Source of the DNA: Climacium dendroides
Taxonomy: Eukaryota; Streptophyta; Bryopsida; Hypnales; Climaciaceae
Length of the DNA stretch: 64,000 nt
Reading direction: 5' to 3'
NCBI GenBank assembly: GCA_950106755.1
Contig: OX467086.1
Span: 15,394,001-15,458,000 of the forward strand
Within the stretch, counting starts at the first letter, position 1. Each line of letters starts with the position of its first letter. Both the position numbers and the translations under genes were made by a program. Under the pieces are notes generated by a model. The model was not told the origin of the DNA, searched no databases, and saw only the letters and a program-made list of their open reading frames with translations. Shown here piece after piece: positions 47,001-59,171 of the stretch.

Positions 47001-47820
47001 ATTCCCAAAGATAGTTTTCAATTTCTTACTCAAATTCATAAATTAGTAGAAACTCCAATTATTAGCATGTAGGTGATACAAACTCAAGATGGACAAATGG
47101 AGAGCATCTACACTGGAAATATGGTGTTTCAAGGTAGAAATCACACCAAGAGTCCAAAAGCAAAATTGGTTTGCTGAGATTCCTTTATGTATAAAAGATT
47201 CTTTAGTCATTGGTAATTAAAGAAGATAAGAAGATTTTATTTTCCCTCTTCGAATGTGCAAAGTAAAATCATGAGATTTCACATGTTTTGTGAAATTCTA
47301 TAAGGAATTCAAAAAAAATTGGGTATTTTTTATTTTCAAAAGATCCTCTTCCAAATAGTTAACTGCTCAAATTTATGATGAAAAATTCTGAAAAATTATC
47401 CAAGTTGCAATGAATTCTCACTAAAAATTAAGATATGTAAAGCTTTTTTTTTATACTTACAAGACACTCCAACAACTTTCATAACATTCCGACATCTACA
47501 TGTATCCAAACTAGAGAGATTCTTCAAAATTGACAAATACAAAGATGATTTGTGGAATTGACTAGCATTTTGGGAATATAAAAAATTAGGCAGAGGTCAA
47601 AGAAGGGTTTTTCTTACTCCCTTTTACCTACCAAAGAGCTTAAAGTAGTTACTTTATTAAAAGACTTTTTTGTAAAGAAAAGGAAGAAGGATGTCCTACA
47701 AAATGAACATGGACTTTTAAAGCCAATAGCACAACTTGTGTATAACTTGGAGTCTTTTCCAAAAGTTAGAGTTTTGGATGAATGTAGAAAATAGAAATTC
47801 AAAAACTTAGGATGAAAATC
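47000..47820. repeat. Ancient relative of the right end of the 7-kb segment
   Basis: Sequence at 47,150-47,560 follows the order of landmarks of copy B at about 58,640-59,060 (aaaagattcttta, gtgcaaagtaa, cactaaaaatta, ttcttcaaaattgac). Sequence at 47,715-47,765 matches 59,280-59,325 (taaagccaat, tggagtcttttcc). The latter translates alike (L-K-P-[IM]) in one frame, hinting at an old coding sequence. Thus the family extends beyond the right edge of copies A and B. Confidence 0.5.
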
Positions 47821-48224
47821 TTAAGTGATGAGATTACTACTAGGAAAATGAAAGGGGGAGTACCTTTGGAAAAGTATTTAAGTTCACCCATTCCCCTCTC
47901 TAAAATACTCCTTATTAATACTTTGACTTTGTTGCATTTATTTTAGTGGATTTTAGCCACTTTTTGAGCCAATTTGCCAAACAATTGTTTTAGAGCTTTT
48001 GTTGCTCTATTGTTCTTGTTTTTTTAGCAATCTTTGAAGGACATTGGGATTTCTTAAAATTTTGTATCTACATGCACTTGCTATTCATGGTTTTTGTACT
48101 AACTTGTTGTTTTTGGAGTTATTTTGGTATTTGTACTAATCCTAGATATTAGCCCCCTTTGCACTAATTTTGGTTAATTTTCCCTTGTCCAAATTAGATC
48201 TGTATTTCCTTTGTTTTTTGTTGT

Positions 48225-48415
48225 ACAATGGAGCTTTGTTTTTTCTAGTTTGCTAAGGTATTTAGTTTTTGTACAAAAAAGCAAAGCAACTACAAAGCTT
48301 TGACTTCATTAATTTCCCAAAATATTAAATTTTTGTGCAAAAAAAAAAGTAACAGCAAAGCTTTGCTCTCCTAGTTTCCCAAAGTATTTAGTTTTTTTGC
48401 AAGAAATCAAGCTAA
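48225..48415. repeat. Tandem repeat with caaagctttg units
   Basis: About three units of 60-70 bp containing gcaaagctttg, tttcccaaa-tatt and ttttgtgcaaaaaa. A similar theme (agcaaagccttgac) recurs at 63,545-63,720. Confidence 0.65.
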
Positions 48416-48419
48416 GGGG

Positions 48420-50105
48420 TAATCTTGGACCTAGATAAAACTCCAAAAAAATTCAGCATGTTCCAATTGTCAAAATCTAGCCTAAGTTCCAAGTTCCAAG
48501 TTGGTGTTAAAATTTAGAGTCTAATTACCAAGTAGCCTAAAAATTTAGTACCAAAAATTGGCTTCCAATTTAGCTCCATTATTTACACTCAACTGTTAGT
48601 CCTCAAAAAATAACATTTTTATTTAGTGTCAAAATTAGGATCCAAAAAGATAGACCCTGGTGTTGAAAATTCCAAGTTAAAGGGACCCTATAAGTGTGGA
48701 AAATTATAATTAAATGTTTATTTTTGTTTTGATGTGTGAATAGAGTTTGTTTATACTTGGTTTTAGAATGACATAGTGACAAGAGCTTCAATGTTAATTG
48801 ATTTGAGGAATTACCGTGGAATACTAAGAGTATGCAATTGTTGAATTCTTAATGGTTAATAAAACCAATATGGAATTGTGGATTTGGAAAGATGCTTAAG
48901 CTATTAGAGATAAAGTGGTTTTCCCCTTCTCATTTTTTCTCTCTTTATTTTAAGTGTGTGAATTTTATAATACTCTTGTGTATATTTGTGAACAATTATT
49001 GTGTGTAATAAGCTTTAAGCATATATTCTTGAATTGTGAGTAAATTCTAATGATTGGCATAATTGGTTATATGTTGTGGAATTGTCTTATGAAAAAAATT
49101 ACTTATTTTTGTGCTTTAAGCAATTGTTTGTGTATATGTGTTAGATTAAATTGTTTGGTAAATGTGTATAAGAGTTGAAGCAATGTGTGATCTTATCGAT
49201 GTTTGAAGCAATTGATATGAGTGAGAAAGAATTGTAGCTTAAAGCATATGGTGGTGATAATTTCTATTGAATGGTTGTATTAGTTTGTGTGTGTTTTAAG
49301 TGTGTATGTAATAAATGCACTTAAAACAATCTTATGTATGTTATAACTTAAATTGTCTCAATGTTGTGTGATTAAGTCCATACAATTGTAGAATATATGA
49401 ATCAACACTAGTGAATGGTGAAACCTAGTGGTTGCTAATGCTTTAAGCAACTGTATTATGGGATGAGGTAATCTTGATATGAATGCTTTAAGCAAGTTGT
49501 TAATGCTTTAATTGTAGTGCAATGTTAAATTGCTTAAAGCAAATTAGTGTAGAAATGCTGTAAGCAAATGAGGGGAACTATGATTAATTGGAAATGAAGA
49601 AAGTACTAATTGTGGTTTGTTGAGAGAATGAGAGACGCTTTAAGTGGATGCTTTTTGTGAGTTTGTGCTATAAGCAAATCCAACAAGAAATAGATACTAT
49701 TGTGCTATAAGCTATTTGTCATGCTTACCCTTACTAAAAGCATGCTTCTTGTTTGAGCCAACATACTAGCATAAGACTAGGACAACATGCTTGTTTTCTT
49801 GCATATATATGTGTTGGATAGAAATTAGTGATAGGATGAGAGTATAACCCTTATTTTCAAATCAAATGGGGTATTAGAGTGATATTTTCCATTAGAATTG
49901 AGACTATAAGATATTTCTATTTTTAAATGTGACTTTAGTTACAAAACATTATACTATTGAATCATTCCTTGGATTTTGAACCCTATACTACAATCCTAAG
50001 TATTTGAGGAATAGACAAAAATTTGGACTCAAATCCCAAATAAAACCAATGTAAAAAAAAAATCAAATTTCAGTTACAAGAGACCAACCAATAAGGAAAG
50101 CTAAA
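48420..50105. other. AT-rich non-coding DNA with a scattered GCTTTAAGC motif
   Basis: No gene seen. Between 49,010 and 49,710 the near-palindrome gctttaagc or a one-base variant occurs about eleven times, usually followed by aa. Confidence 0.5.
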
Positions 50106-50109
50106 TACC

Positions 50110-50660
50110 AGATTTTGGGCTTGGGGGACGCACTCCCTCTTTTTTGATATTAGCGTTTGAACAAAACTTTGGATCCTCTATATACTTTTTTAATTTTAAA
50201 TAAAATCAAATGAAAAAATATGAATAGATTTTCCTACTTTGAAAGTTTATGTTTTGAATTATTGATATTTTAATTTGTTAAGGATAATTAGTTACAAATT
50301 TTTGAAGTAAGAAGATACATTGTAGAACTGAAAAATAACTTTCACACCCCTATATTATATAAGGAAAAATTGTTTAAAAAAATGAACAAAAAATTCCTAA
50401 AAATAACTCTTTATTGAAAGCTCATTTTGAGTTAAATATTGATGCAATGGTCATCTAAATGTGTTCCCTAAAAATATTTGAGTTAAAAAAACATGCCCTT
50501 TTAGTGCATTTTTAACCTCTTCTAGAATCATTCCATATTTTATTTGAGTTTGAAAATTTGGGAGTAGAATCCTATAGTCATTAGTAAACAATGCTCAAAA
50601 TTTCAAATTCAAATTATAGTTTATTAGAAACCACTTGTTTGCACGTGGTTTGTTGTAGTA
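50110..50660 (-). repeat. Long inverted repeat, right arm (partner at 43.43-43.93 kb)
   Basis: Reverse-complement partner of the left arm, described there. The tip accacttgtttgcacgtgg corresponds to accacatgtggcaaagtg at the left. Confidence 0.75.
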
Positions 50661-50950
50661 GAACTAAGTGCACCCCCTGAGATTTCGGGACAAAATTTCA
50701 AGGGCCAACAAATCAATCAAGAGCATATACAATTAGATTTTTCTCTCAAGGTTCCGACTAACATGGAGTGATACGAGGTTGGTATAGTCATTAAGCATTC
50801 AACAAACCAGTCAGCTTGTACAAGGGACCAACCAATTAGAAAGCACCACATGGTCCTATATATTTAGGAAGCATCCCATGGCTATTTAGCTTACATGGTA
50901 TCCCAAACAACTAGGGTGCGCCAAGTGTTGCGGTAAAACCATCAAGCTCC

Positions 50951-51000
50951 AACAAATGGAAGCCTACAAATAGAAGCTCCAACAAATGGAAGCCTTTATA
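50951..51000. repeat. Short direct repeat gctccaacaaatggaagcct
   Basis: The 20-bp sequence occurs twice about 30 bp apart. Confidence 0.75.
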
Positions 51001-51774
51001 ATATCACCATATTGATCCTTTTTAATATCACTTCAATGGCAACGACTATATTATTTTTATAATATCACCTTTTGTAGAAAGTGATATTACAGAGGTAATT
51101 GTGAATTGCTACTCTATTTTAGTAATATCACATTGTGTGAAAATATGATTTTTATGTATGTATGATTGGATTTCTTTTTATAAAATAATTAAAATAATTA
51201 ATTTAAAGATTTATGGAAATCATTATCATGCATTCTATTCAAATATATCAAATTTTTACTAATATGTGATACAATGAATGTGTAGCATAGCAAGCACAAC
51301 CCCTAATATTAATGGTAGCATTTGTGATATTATAGAGGGACTTATGATTTTAGTAGTATGATTTCTCTTTATTATTGCCACATAGGATTTTGTTCATTGT
51401 CTTCTACCATATTGGCAAGCCATAAAGGCTATGACTTGTCATTTACCATTGACAAGTTCAAGAGTCATGTAATTTCTATTTCAAAACTTTGTTGTAGTAC
51501 TTTATCCAACATATTTGGCTTAGCTTAAATTATGTAATGTTTTTACTACGATTCTCAAAAAAAAATCCCTTCACATCTAGTCATCATCATCTTCAATGAT
51601 GTGGTTTAGATGCACAAGAGGAAATTTTTGATTCATTTGTCCTTTTTAGTTAATGACCAAACTTTAGTATCTCTTAACAGAATTTCCTTCATTTCAGATT
51701 TTTATATTTCTTTTTTTCAAAATCATATTCTTTGAGGTACTAAATCAAAGCACTTCTAGAACACATTCAATATG
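51000..51774. other. AT-rich non-coding DNA
   Basis: No gene seen. Several aatatcac motifs occur between 51,000 and 51,130 without a regular period. Confidence 0.45.
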
Positions 51775-52035
51775 ATCTTATTTTAAAGATGAAAGTTAGA
51801 TTGATTATCCAACATTCTTTAGTTCAAAGTTCTTTGAAAAAAGTTTTTTACTATGAGAAGATGGCCTCCAAGGTTTGTTGAAGAACTCAATGTGAAGTTT
51901 CATGAGTAAATTTTGTAAAATACATATTTTGATTATGCAAAAGAAAAAATATATTTTATATTATACAAATTCTTTTGAATGGAAAAGTAGGATTTCATGT
52001 TATACAAAACTTTTTTGAATGCAACAATTGAACAG
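51775..52035 (+). repeat. Second copy of the 44.0-kb CACTA-related fragment
   Basis: About 90% identical by eye to 44,015-44,235 in the same orientation (aaagatgaaagttagattga, tatgagaagatggcctcc, gaactcaatgtgaagtttca). It abuts the left edge of 7-kb copy B, so copy B joins directly onto transposon-derived DNA. Confidence 0.8.
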
Positions 52036-54228
52036 CACGAAAATCTATTGAACGACTTTTATAATGTGGGACTTGCAATGCCAATGCCTATAAAAGAGAG
52101 AGGAAGTAAAGTGCATTTCAATAGACCAAATTCAATATAGAGTGCCGGATCACAAATATACAAATGCTTAAGTGTATGCTTGGATTGACTAATGTAAGCG
52201 ATAAAATCACCATATCTATTACAGTATGCATGACATGATGACATTGTACTTCATACTAACCCTGCCATTCCAATGTCGTTTTATTTATTTATTTTGTAGG
52301 CCATTTTAGAGGATGAGAACTGCTTTCCTATACCTATATTTTAATGACGTGCACTAATTTTTGTTTAACAAAACGCAATGTTCCATGCTTAGTGCTTGAC
52401 AATTATGTTTGGGCCCAAAGAAGGTGATTCCAATACAAACATTTTGTGTCTTTTGGTTGATTCCCAACAAGCAAGTCACAAGGATGGTATATAATACTTT
52501 CTCATCCCAATTTTTTAGCAAGGATTGTTGGACCCTAATTTCAATGCAGAAGATGTTGGATAATCCTTCCTTGCAATATTTATTGACATTCCTACATAGT
52601 TCTAAATCAACAAATCCACTAATCACCTTGCAATGTACTTTTGCAAGTAAACTTGTAAACTTGTAGCATTTCTAAATTCAATTTTTTTCAATGAAAAAAA
52701 TTGTGTCAAAAAATGATGATCTCTTGCCAAAACAATCTCATTGTTGAGTAGTGTCTTCCAATTATGACATAGTTAGAGCTATTTATGGTTTAGTTTGTTT
52801 TTCAATCTTGAGCTTGCTTCTACTTAATTCTTTTGCAATGAGTGAAAACAAAACGTCTTTTCTTTGAATTTTTTTCATAGGTTCGCCACTTAGTTCTTCA
52901 AAACAAAAAGTTGCAAAACCAAAATATATATTGCAAAAGATTGATGTTAAGAAGATTTCAAAGCCAAAACATCTAGTCAAGCAAGTTGCCAAAAAATGCG
53001 TTTTCATCACTTTCAATACAAATATCTCACTAACAATTTTCAAAGTCAAACTTTTAGAAATTCTTCTACACATTCTTAGACTAGTCTAAGTACCAAATTC
53101 TATGGTTTGATATGCAAAAAAAATCCAAAGCTTTTAGCAATTTGCAACAAAAATGGTAATTTTGAGTGGTTTTGATGGAGAAAATAAAGATCTTCAAACT
53201 TTAAGAGTTGTAACACACAATGCATGCAAAAATAAGAAGCTCAAATGAAGTAATATATCAAACTCAACATGATTTCATTTGACCAATATTCTATCCAAAA
53301 GTCTTCATTTTAAATTTTTGTGCTTTCTAATAGATTTTAATTATAATTTTTGCATAGTTGATTTGCCTAGTCTAAAATTATTACAATCCAATTTTCAATC
53401 CAATTACAAATAAATCCAATCCAATCATGATGTACAATCCAAATGGCACAATACTTGTCACTTTCAAGGGTGAAAGCCGTTTGTGAAACAAGTTATGGAT
53501 GATGAGGGCTTTGATATAGAGAAGTTTGTAACACGAAAGGAATTTACAAAATAATAGAACAATGAAGCAATGGATTGGACCAATGTAGTTATCTAGAACC
53601 AAACTTAAAATTTGGCCCCACTTTATTTATCTAATTTTTCAACAAACTTAGACTCTAAGATAACTTATTCAAACTAATTTGATGGGCAACATTTGGACAA
53701 ATCATTTTGGCGCATCGCAACAAAATGGGGAGTTTCGTTTAAATGGCACCATTCCACAAACATTGACACTTTTACAATTTAAATTGCGCAATTTGAAATC
53801 TATTCCTATACTAGATGTTTTGAGCGAGTTAGCTTGAGTGGTGCAAAGCCAACATGGTATAATTATGCAAAGTACAAACAATAGAGGTAACATATGTGAG
53901 CATTCCAATTCAGAACAAGGCAAAACATTCATGCAACAATTTCATAAAGTTTCAACAATTTTACATGTAGACACCCAAAGCAACCAAATCACGGTAGCTC
54001 ATTAAGTTGTTTCAAATAATATTCAATTGTTCCATCATACGTGCATACAAATTCTTGCACCAATCATTCAATCAATGAACTAGTACTATCTACAATAAAT
54101 GATCAATGGCTAGCTAGCTCAACAAATTGATTGACTTCAATCTACAATTGGAGAGACTGATCGAGTGATCCCAATATATATTCTTTGTACAAAACAAACT
54201 TTGTCAGTTTGTCATGGTTCATGCTACC

Positions 54229-54738
54229 CTAGTCAATTTCCATAGGAGTCACTTCACTTTGGGCCTCCAATTCATATAGTGGATGCGCAAAAGTATAAAA
54301 TTGATTGAGGCTCTCAGGAGCATCTTCCATCAACTGGTCTTGTTGCTTGTTGTCAATTGGATGGCTTTGAGAGCCAAGTTTGGAAAGCACAATCGGTGGC
54401 TTCTCCACAAAAGTGGAGACTTGCTTGGTAACAATATTGGGAGCCAATTGAGGGCCAAGCCTAGAAAACACAAACCGCGGTTTTTCCTCATAAGTGGGCA
54501 CAAAAACTTGTTGCACATCAAGTTGTTGTCCGTCTTGTTTGGGGATCCGCCTCCATACTCGAGACCTGTGTGGTTTGGGAGCACTTGGAGTAGGTGCAAC
54601 GTATACATAGTTTGGATGCACGTAATGGGTATTGTGGAAATCACGGTGAAGACCACTTGAGCCCCTAGAAACTACGGTCGCCATAAAAGAAATGGTGAAG
54701 AACAAGACTATTGGCGCAAGAGAGTAATTGGATGGCAA
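54229..54738 (-). CDS. Predicted secreted 169-residue protein, unknown function (copy B)
   Basis: Paralogue of the gene at 23,983-24,492, same length, differing at two residues. The signal-peptide-like N-terminus, the two E-K-P-x-x-V-x-S-[RK]-L-G-x-Q repeats, the acidic end, the TATA box and the upstream tandem repeat are all preserved. An open frame of 169 codons kept in both copies, amid flanks with more changes, favours a real gene, but the high similarity of the whole core means selection cannot be separated from recent conversion. Confidence 0.55.
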   Translation of the reverse strand: MPSNYSLAPIVLFFTISFMATVVSRGSSGLHRDFHNTHYVHPNYVYVAPTPSAPKPHRSRVWRRIPKQDGQQLDVQQVFVPTYEEKPRFVFSRLGPQLAPNIVTKQVSTFVEKPPIVLSKLGSQSHPIDNKQQDQLMEDAPESLNQFYTFAHPLYELEAQSEVTPMEID

Positions 54739-54902
54739 TGGCTATATGATCAATATGATTGCCAAGAGAATTGTGTGCCTCAAGAAAAATTAGAATGCTA
54801 GATGTGAGAATGAATGAGGCACGAGTTCAATGGGGCTTAGGTTGGTAGGTACATTACATTACATTACAAAAAATAATCCTAAAACCGAAGGAGAGGCTCC
54901 AA

Positions 54903-54910
54903 TATTTATA
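54903..54910 (-). promoter_or_regulatory. TATA box of the secreted-protein gene, copy B
   Basis: Same CTATAAATATTGG context as in copy A, about 165 bp upstream of the ATG at 54,738. Confidence 0.55.
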
Positions 54911-54922
54911 GTTCACTTTGAT

Positions 54923-55050
54923 GAATGCAAAGTAAAAGAAAAAGTCCCATTCCAAATGGTTGGCTTAGAATGCAAAACAAAAGTAAAAGTCCCATTCCAA
55001 ATGGTTGAATTAGAATGCAAAACAAAAGTAAAAGCTTCATTCAAAAAAGG
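54923..55050. repeat. Tandem repeat of about 50 bp, upstream of the copy B gene
   Basis: Counterpart of the array at 24,677-24,804; one base differs. Confidence 0.7.
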
Positions 55051-56654
55051 TTGGATGAACATGAATCCAAAGTAAAAGATTGGACTCAAGTTGAGGCTTG
55101 GCATGGCATGGCATGTGTGGCACCAATGGTTCTCATATTTTGGCTATGAACACTTTGCTATGATTTCCAAGCTCATTGTTTTTACTTTGCATAAGGGTGT
55201 GCATCTTGCTAAGTGCTCATCTCAAAAATAATCCAATGAACTTGCTAAATCCAAATCATTTCAATAAATCTAAACTACTTTATGTCTTTACTTAGGCTGT
55301 CGTAACCTAAAAGACGAAGCCTATGACAGTGTAGTCAAACTTGAAAGTCCCTCACTTTATATCCTCCATTTCTTTGTTATTTATAAGTGAAGTTTTGGGT
55401 TTCATTTTTCAGAGATGTTTGATATATAGTGTCTCTCAAAATGTTCTGTACGCTTACAAAACTACTTGATTTGAAATAAATTTGGACATGTTGTGGCACA
55501 AGTAAGAAAATTGCATAAAATAAACTTTTGAAAATTCTGAAATGAATTTTGAATTCTTTATAATTTTATCAAATTATCATAAGTGAACCAATTGAAGTAA
55601 ATTTTGTTCAAGATTTTGTAGTAAGTCAAATGAGAATCATTTTTGACTGTTTTTTTGGTTAAAATTTTACACAGTAAAGTTACTCACTGAAATACAACTC
55701 CAAATATTTGTGGTTTTGGATTATTTCCTCCAAAAATCTCCAAAAAATTTTGAAAATTTTCAAAAGCGTATAAAATATTTATATGTTATTTTTTCATGAT
55801 ATTTTGGAGATTTTTGGAGTGAATTATAAGGATTTAGGTATTTAAATTTGTATTTTAGTTAGTAATTTTTGACTCCATCCATCCATTAAATTAGGTTGTT
55901 TGTCTCTTTGTTATATTGAGATCTCCTTGATCAACCCCCAATCATGCTCTTGGGTACCATTAGCAATCTCTTTGTGAAGAGGGGTGCATAGGCTTTGTTG
56001 GTACCAACGGAAAGCTCTTTGCAAGAAGGGGGTTCACAAACTTTGTTTTGTGGTATTTTGACCTACAATTATTGAATTTCAAACTTTTGTGAATTAAAAA
56101 AATTAGAAAATTACTATTACTGGCAATTATTGTGGCAACGGCACATGACATACTAGTATATACTTTAAGTGAGGTTGTTTGTTTTCTTTGATACTATGAA
56201 ATTTAAGAAACCATGAGGCTTCCAACATTGTTCTAGGTGCCCTTGGAAAGCTCTCAATAAGGAGGGATACACAAACTTTGTTTTGTGGTGTTTGGAACTA
56301 TGGTGTGAAACCCAAAAATTGGAATAAACTATCTTTTATTTTGGAAAGAAACCATAACTTTCACATCACATGTCTAAACGCCACAAAATAAAGCCTTGCA
56401 CTTCTTTGTGCATACAACTTTCTATAAAGAAAACAACCTTTATCACTATGGTGCGAAAGGTAAAGTTATTGAATTTCAAAGTTTTAGTGAATTAAAAAAC
56501 TAGAAAATTATGTTACTTTTATTTTGGCTATGGCAATGGCATAGGGCACACTAAAGGAGTTGATCCATTTCCAACTGTCATCCAATTCTTATAGCTTAGG
56601 ATCCTCCATTTGTGATAACTTGTATTACAGGTGAAAGCTCATGTACATCATGGA

Positions 56655-56682
56655 TAACAACAACAACAACAACAACAACAAA
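56655..56682. repeat. AAC trinucleotide microsatellite
   Basis: About nine AAC units in copy B; copy A has fewer units with one interruption near 26,410, so the repeat length has changed since duplication. Confidence 0.85.
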
Positions 56683-59171
56683 GATGTGTGGGAGGTATAC
56701 ATTGAAAGCAAAAAATGATCACAACATGTACATTGAAGGCCACAATGATCCCCTCCATTGGTTTTGTACGCAGTCTATGGCTAGAAATTGGTTTTCCAAT
56801 AAATCGAGAATGGGACAAATAGAATCTTCACCAAAAAAATTCATGATAATTTTGTTTGGGAAGAAAACATTGTCAAAAGTTATGAAATCTTTCTTAAATC
56901 TATTTCTCTACACATGAAATTTTTTTCCTCAACCTCCCTCATGCCATAGATAGGTTGAATTTCTTAATCCTTGAGGGCCCTAGCAACCCAAATATGGCCT
57001 TCATTAAGTGAAAGGTTGCCTTGTTTGACTATCATAATCTTTTCAACGATACAGTCAAAACATTTGTCCTTTTCCTCTAGTTTTGAGCCTATGTCCACTA
57101 TTGATTTCTACGATCAATTGCGATGGATCTTGTTTTCGGTGACAACTTGATTGGAATGAAAGGGTATGAATTTTGGTAAATATGTGATGGGCGCTCAAAG
57201 GGTTAAGTAATTGGAAGTAAGGTAGAAGGCTCAAGAATGACACATTTAACGAGAAAAACAAATGTGTGGAAGAAAGTAACTAACTAGCCAAAGATTTCCA
57301 ATTTTTATTGGTAGATAGAGAAATGGAAAAGAAAAAAATGGCAATCTAAATTGTAGTCTTCTAACTTAGAATGAATTAGGTACGCCTTTCTGAGGTGAAG
57401 AATCTATAGGTCGCTATTGATGGTCATAGATTTCAAGAGCAATGAATCAACATGTGCTTTTGGAAAGGGCTCCAAAAAGATGAATAAGGTGATTATTATG
57501 TTCAAGAAAGTTCCATAATGTGTGAATGAAATGTCCTCAAGCAAGCAAGATAAATATGTACACTAAATTTAATATTTACCATTTAATTTTTTTGTCTTTT
57601 GGAAGTTTGTGTTCACAATTGAATGATGCATTCATGATTCATACACATATGACACATGATAGTGGTCCAAAAGCACTACTCACTTCCCTAAAATCACTCA
57701 CTTGGAGTCACATTTTCCTACCTTAGAAAATGGAATTCATTTGAGCAACAACATGCCCTCATTATGGACATGTCTTAGGGTCCATTGTAAATGCCCACAC
57801 TATTTAAGAACCTCTTCTTATGTGTATGACAAATACCAAAAAAATGTGTGTTTAAGTAGCCAAGGTGGTGAACTTATCATCCACTATCCAAAGTACACTT
57901 CCACCTATTTGTCTCTACAATTATGAATAATCGCATTCATGAATTAAGAACTATGAAGTATGCATATTGCATTCTCCGTACATTGCTCCACACTCGGTTC
58001 ATTATGTTTGAATCTATGATGGTGTCCTATGACATATCAATTGAAAATTTGTAGTGGAAGATATGAATGAGTTGGAGGTAGAGTTGTCCACTTTGGCATT
58101 TGTGAGTCCTTGAGTTGTCAATTTGGTCTAAGGGTTTTCTTTCATTTCGCCTTTGCTTAGTATTAGTACAGTTTGGAATCAAAAAGTCATAAAAAAAATA
58201 GTGTTCAAACCATAATTGATTAAAGTTCCTACTAATGTTATGGTTTATCTCCAAAAGCTTAGAGTGCTTACAATACTCCAATTTTCTACTTCTAGGGGAT
58301 ACAACCAAGTATTTGATAGGTCAAATGGGTATCTAAGAAACGACTAAGAGTCCAAAAGATAGTTGGACCTTGTAATTGCAAGATTCCCATCAATGACTAA
58401 ATGAACCCATCATCCTTATATGTCACTAAACATGGGGAAATGCAAGCTAGTAGGTAACAATAGAGAAGTCTTTTTAGCTTTAGATATACCTGTAGTTCAA
58501 CAAATTAGAAGTTACATTTCATTCCGTGAGAATTGTAGAAAATTAGATGTTGGCCTTGCAAATAAAACTTCATGTAATAAAAGGGACGGTGCGACCAGAG
58601 ATTGAAGAGACATGTTCTTGTTACAAAAACATGTGAGGAGCTCAATGGCACAATCAGGTTGTCAAAATTCCCTTCTAGTGAAAAGACTCTTTATCCATGT
58701 AGATTTAGAAGAGGTATTTAATTTAGACCTTGTGAAAAGTGCAAAGCAAGAATATGAGCTTGCACTTAGTGTTTGAACCCCCCCTAGACAACCTAGAGCC
58801 TAGAGGTTACCTAAAATTTTTCAAAGTTATCCAGAATGCAGAAGATGACTTTATAGAAAATCAATTGCTTTAACCAATGATGGAAATTTCCTAAAAAGTA
58901 CCCAAGTGGTGGTCAAATTCCACTAAAAATTAGGATTGAATGTTTAGTGATAATAATGTACCGCAAAAACTCTCAAGGCATTCTAACACTACAAGTACAT
59001 GAACTAGTAGCTTCTTCAAATTTGACTAAATTTGAGTAAATTTGATACATTTATCGACAAAGTGGGAGCTTGCAGTTACCAAACAAGGCCAACGGGGAGT
59101 CTTTTCTTTCTCTCATAACTCTTCCAAACACTCTATGGAAGTCAAAATATTTAAAATGTGCAAATTCCATC

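Larger units (their letters stand above)
52042..59171 (+). repeat. 7-kb segmental direct repeat, copy B
   Basis: Collinear with 21,795-28,804. It is about 120 bp longer, mainly through a segment at 58,025-58,140 absent from copy A. The similarity ends at ccatc at 59,171, after which copy B continues into sequence that an ancient relative at 47.7 kb also shares, so copy B looks like the less truncated version. Confidence 0.92.

Noticed and set aside
21795..59171. The two 7-kb repeats as LTRs of one giant retrotransposon
   Set aside because: No primer-binding site, polypurine tract or reverse transcriptase lies between them, the repeat edges do not start with TG and end with CA, and a length of 37 kb would be extreme.
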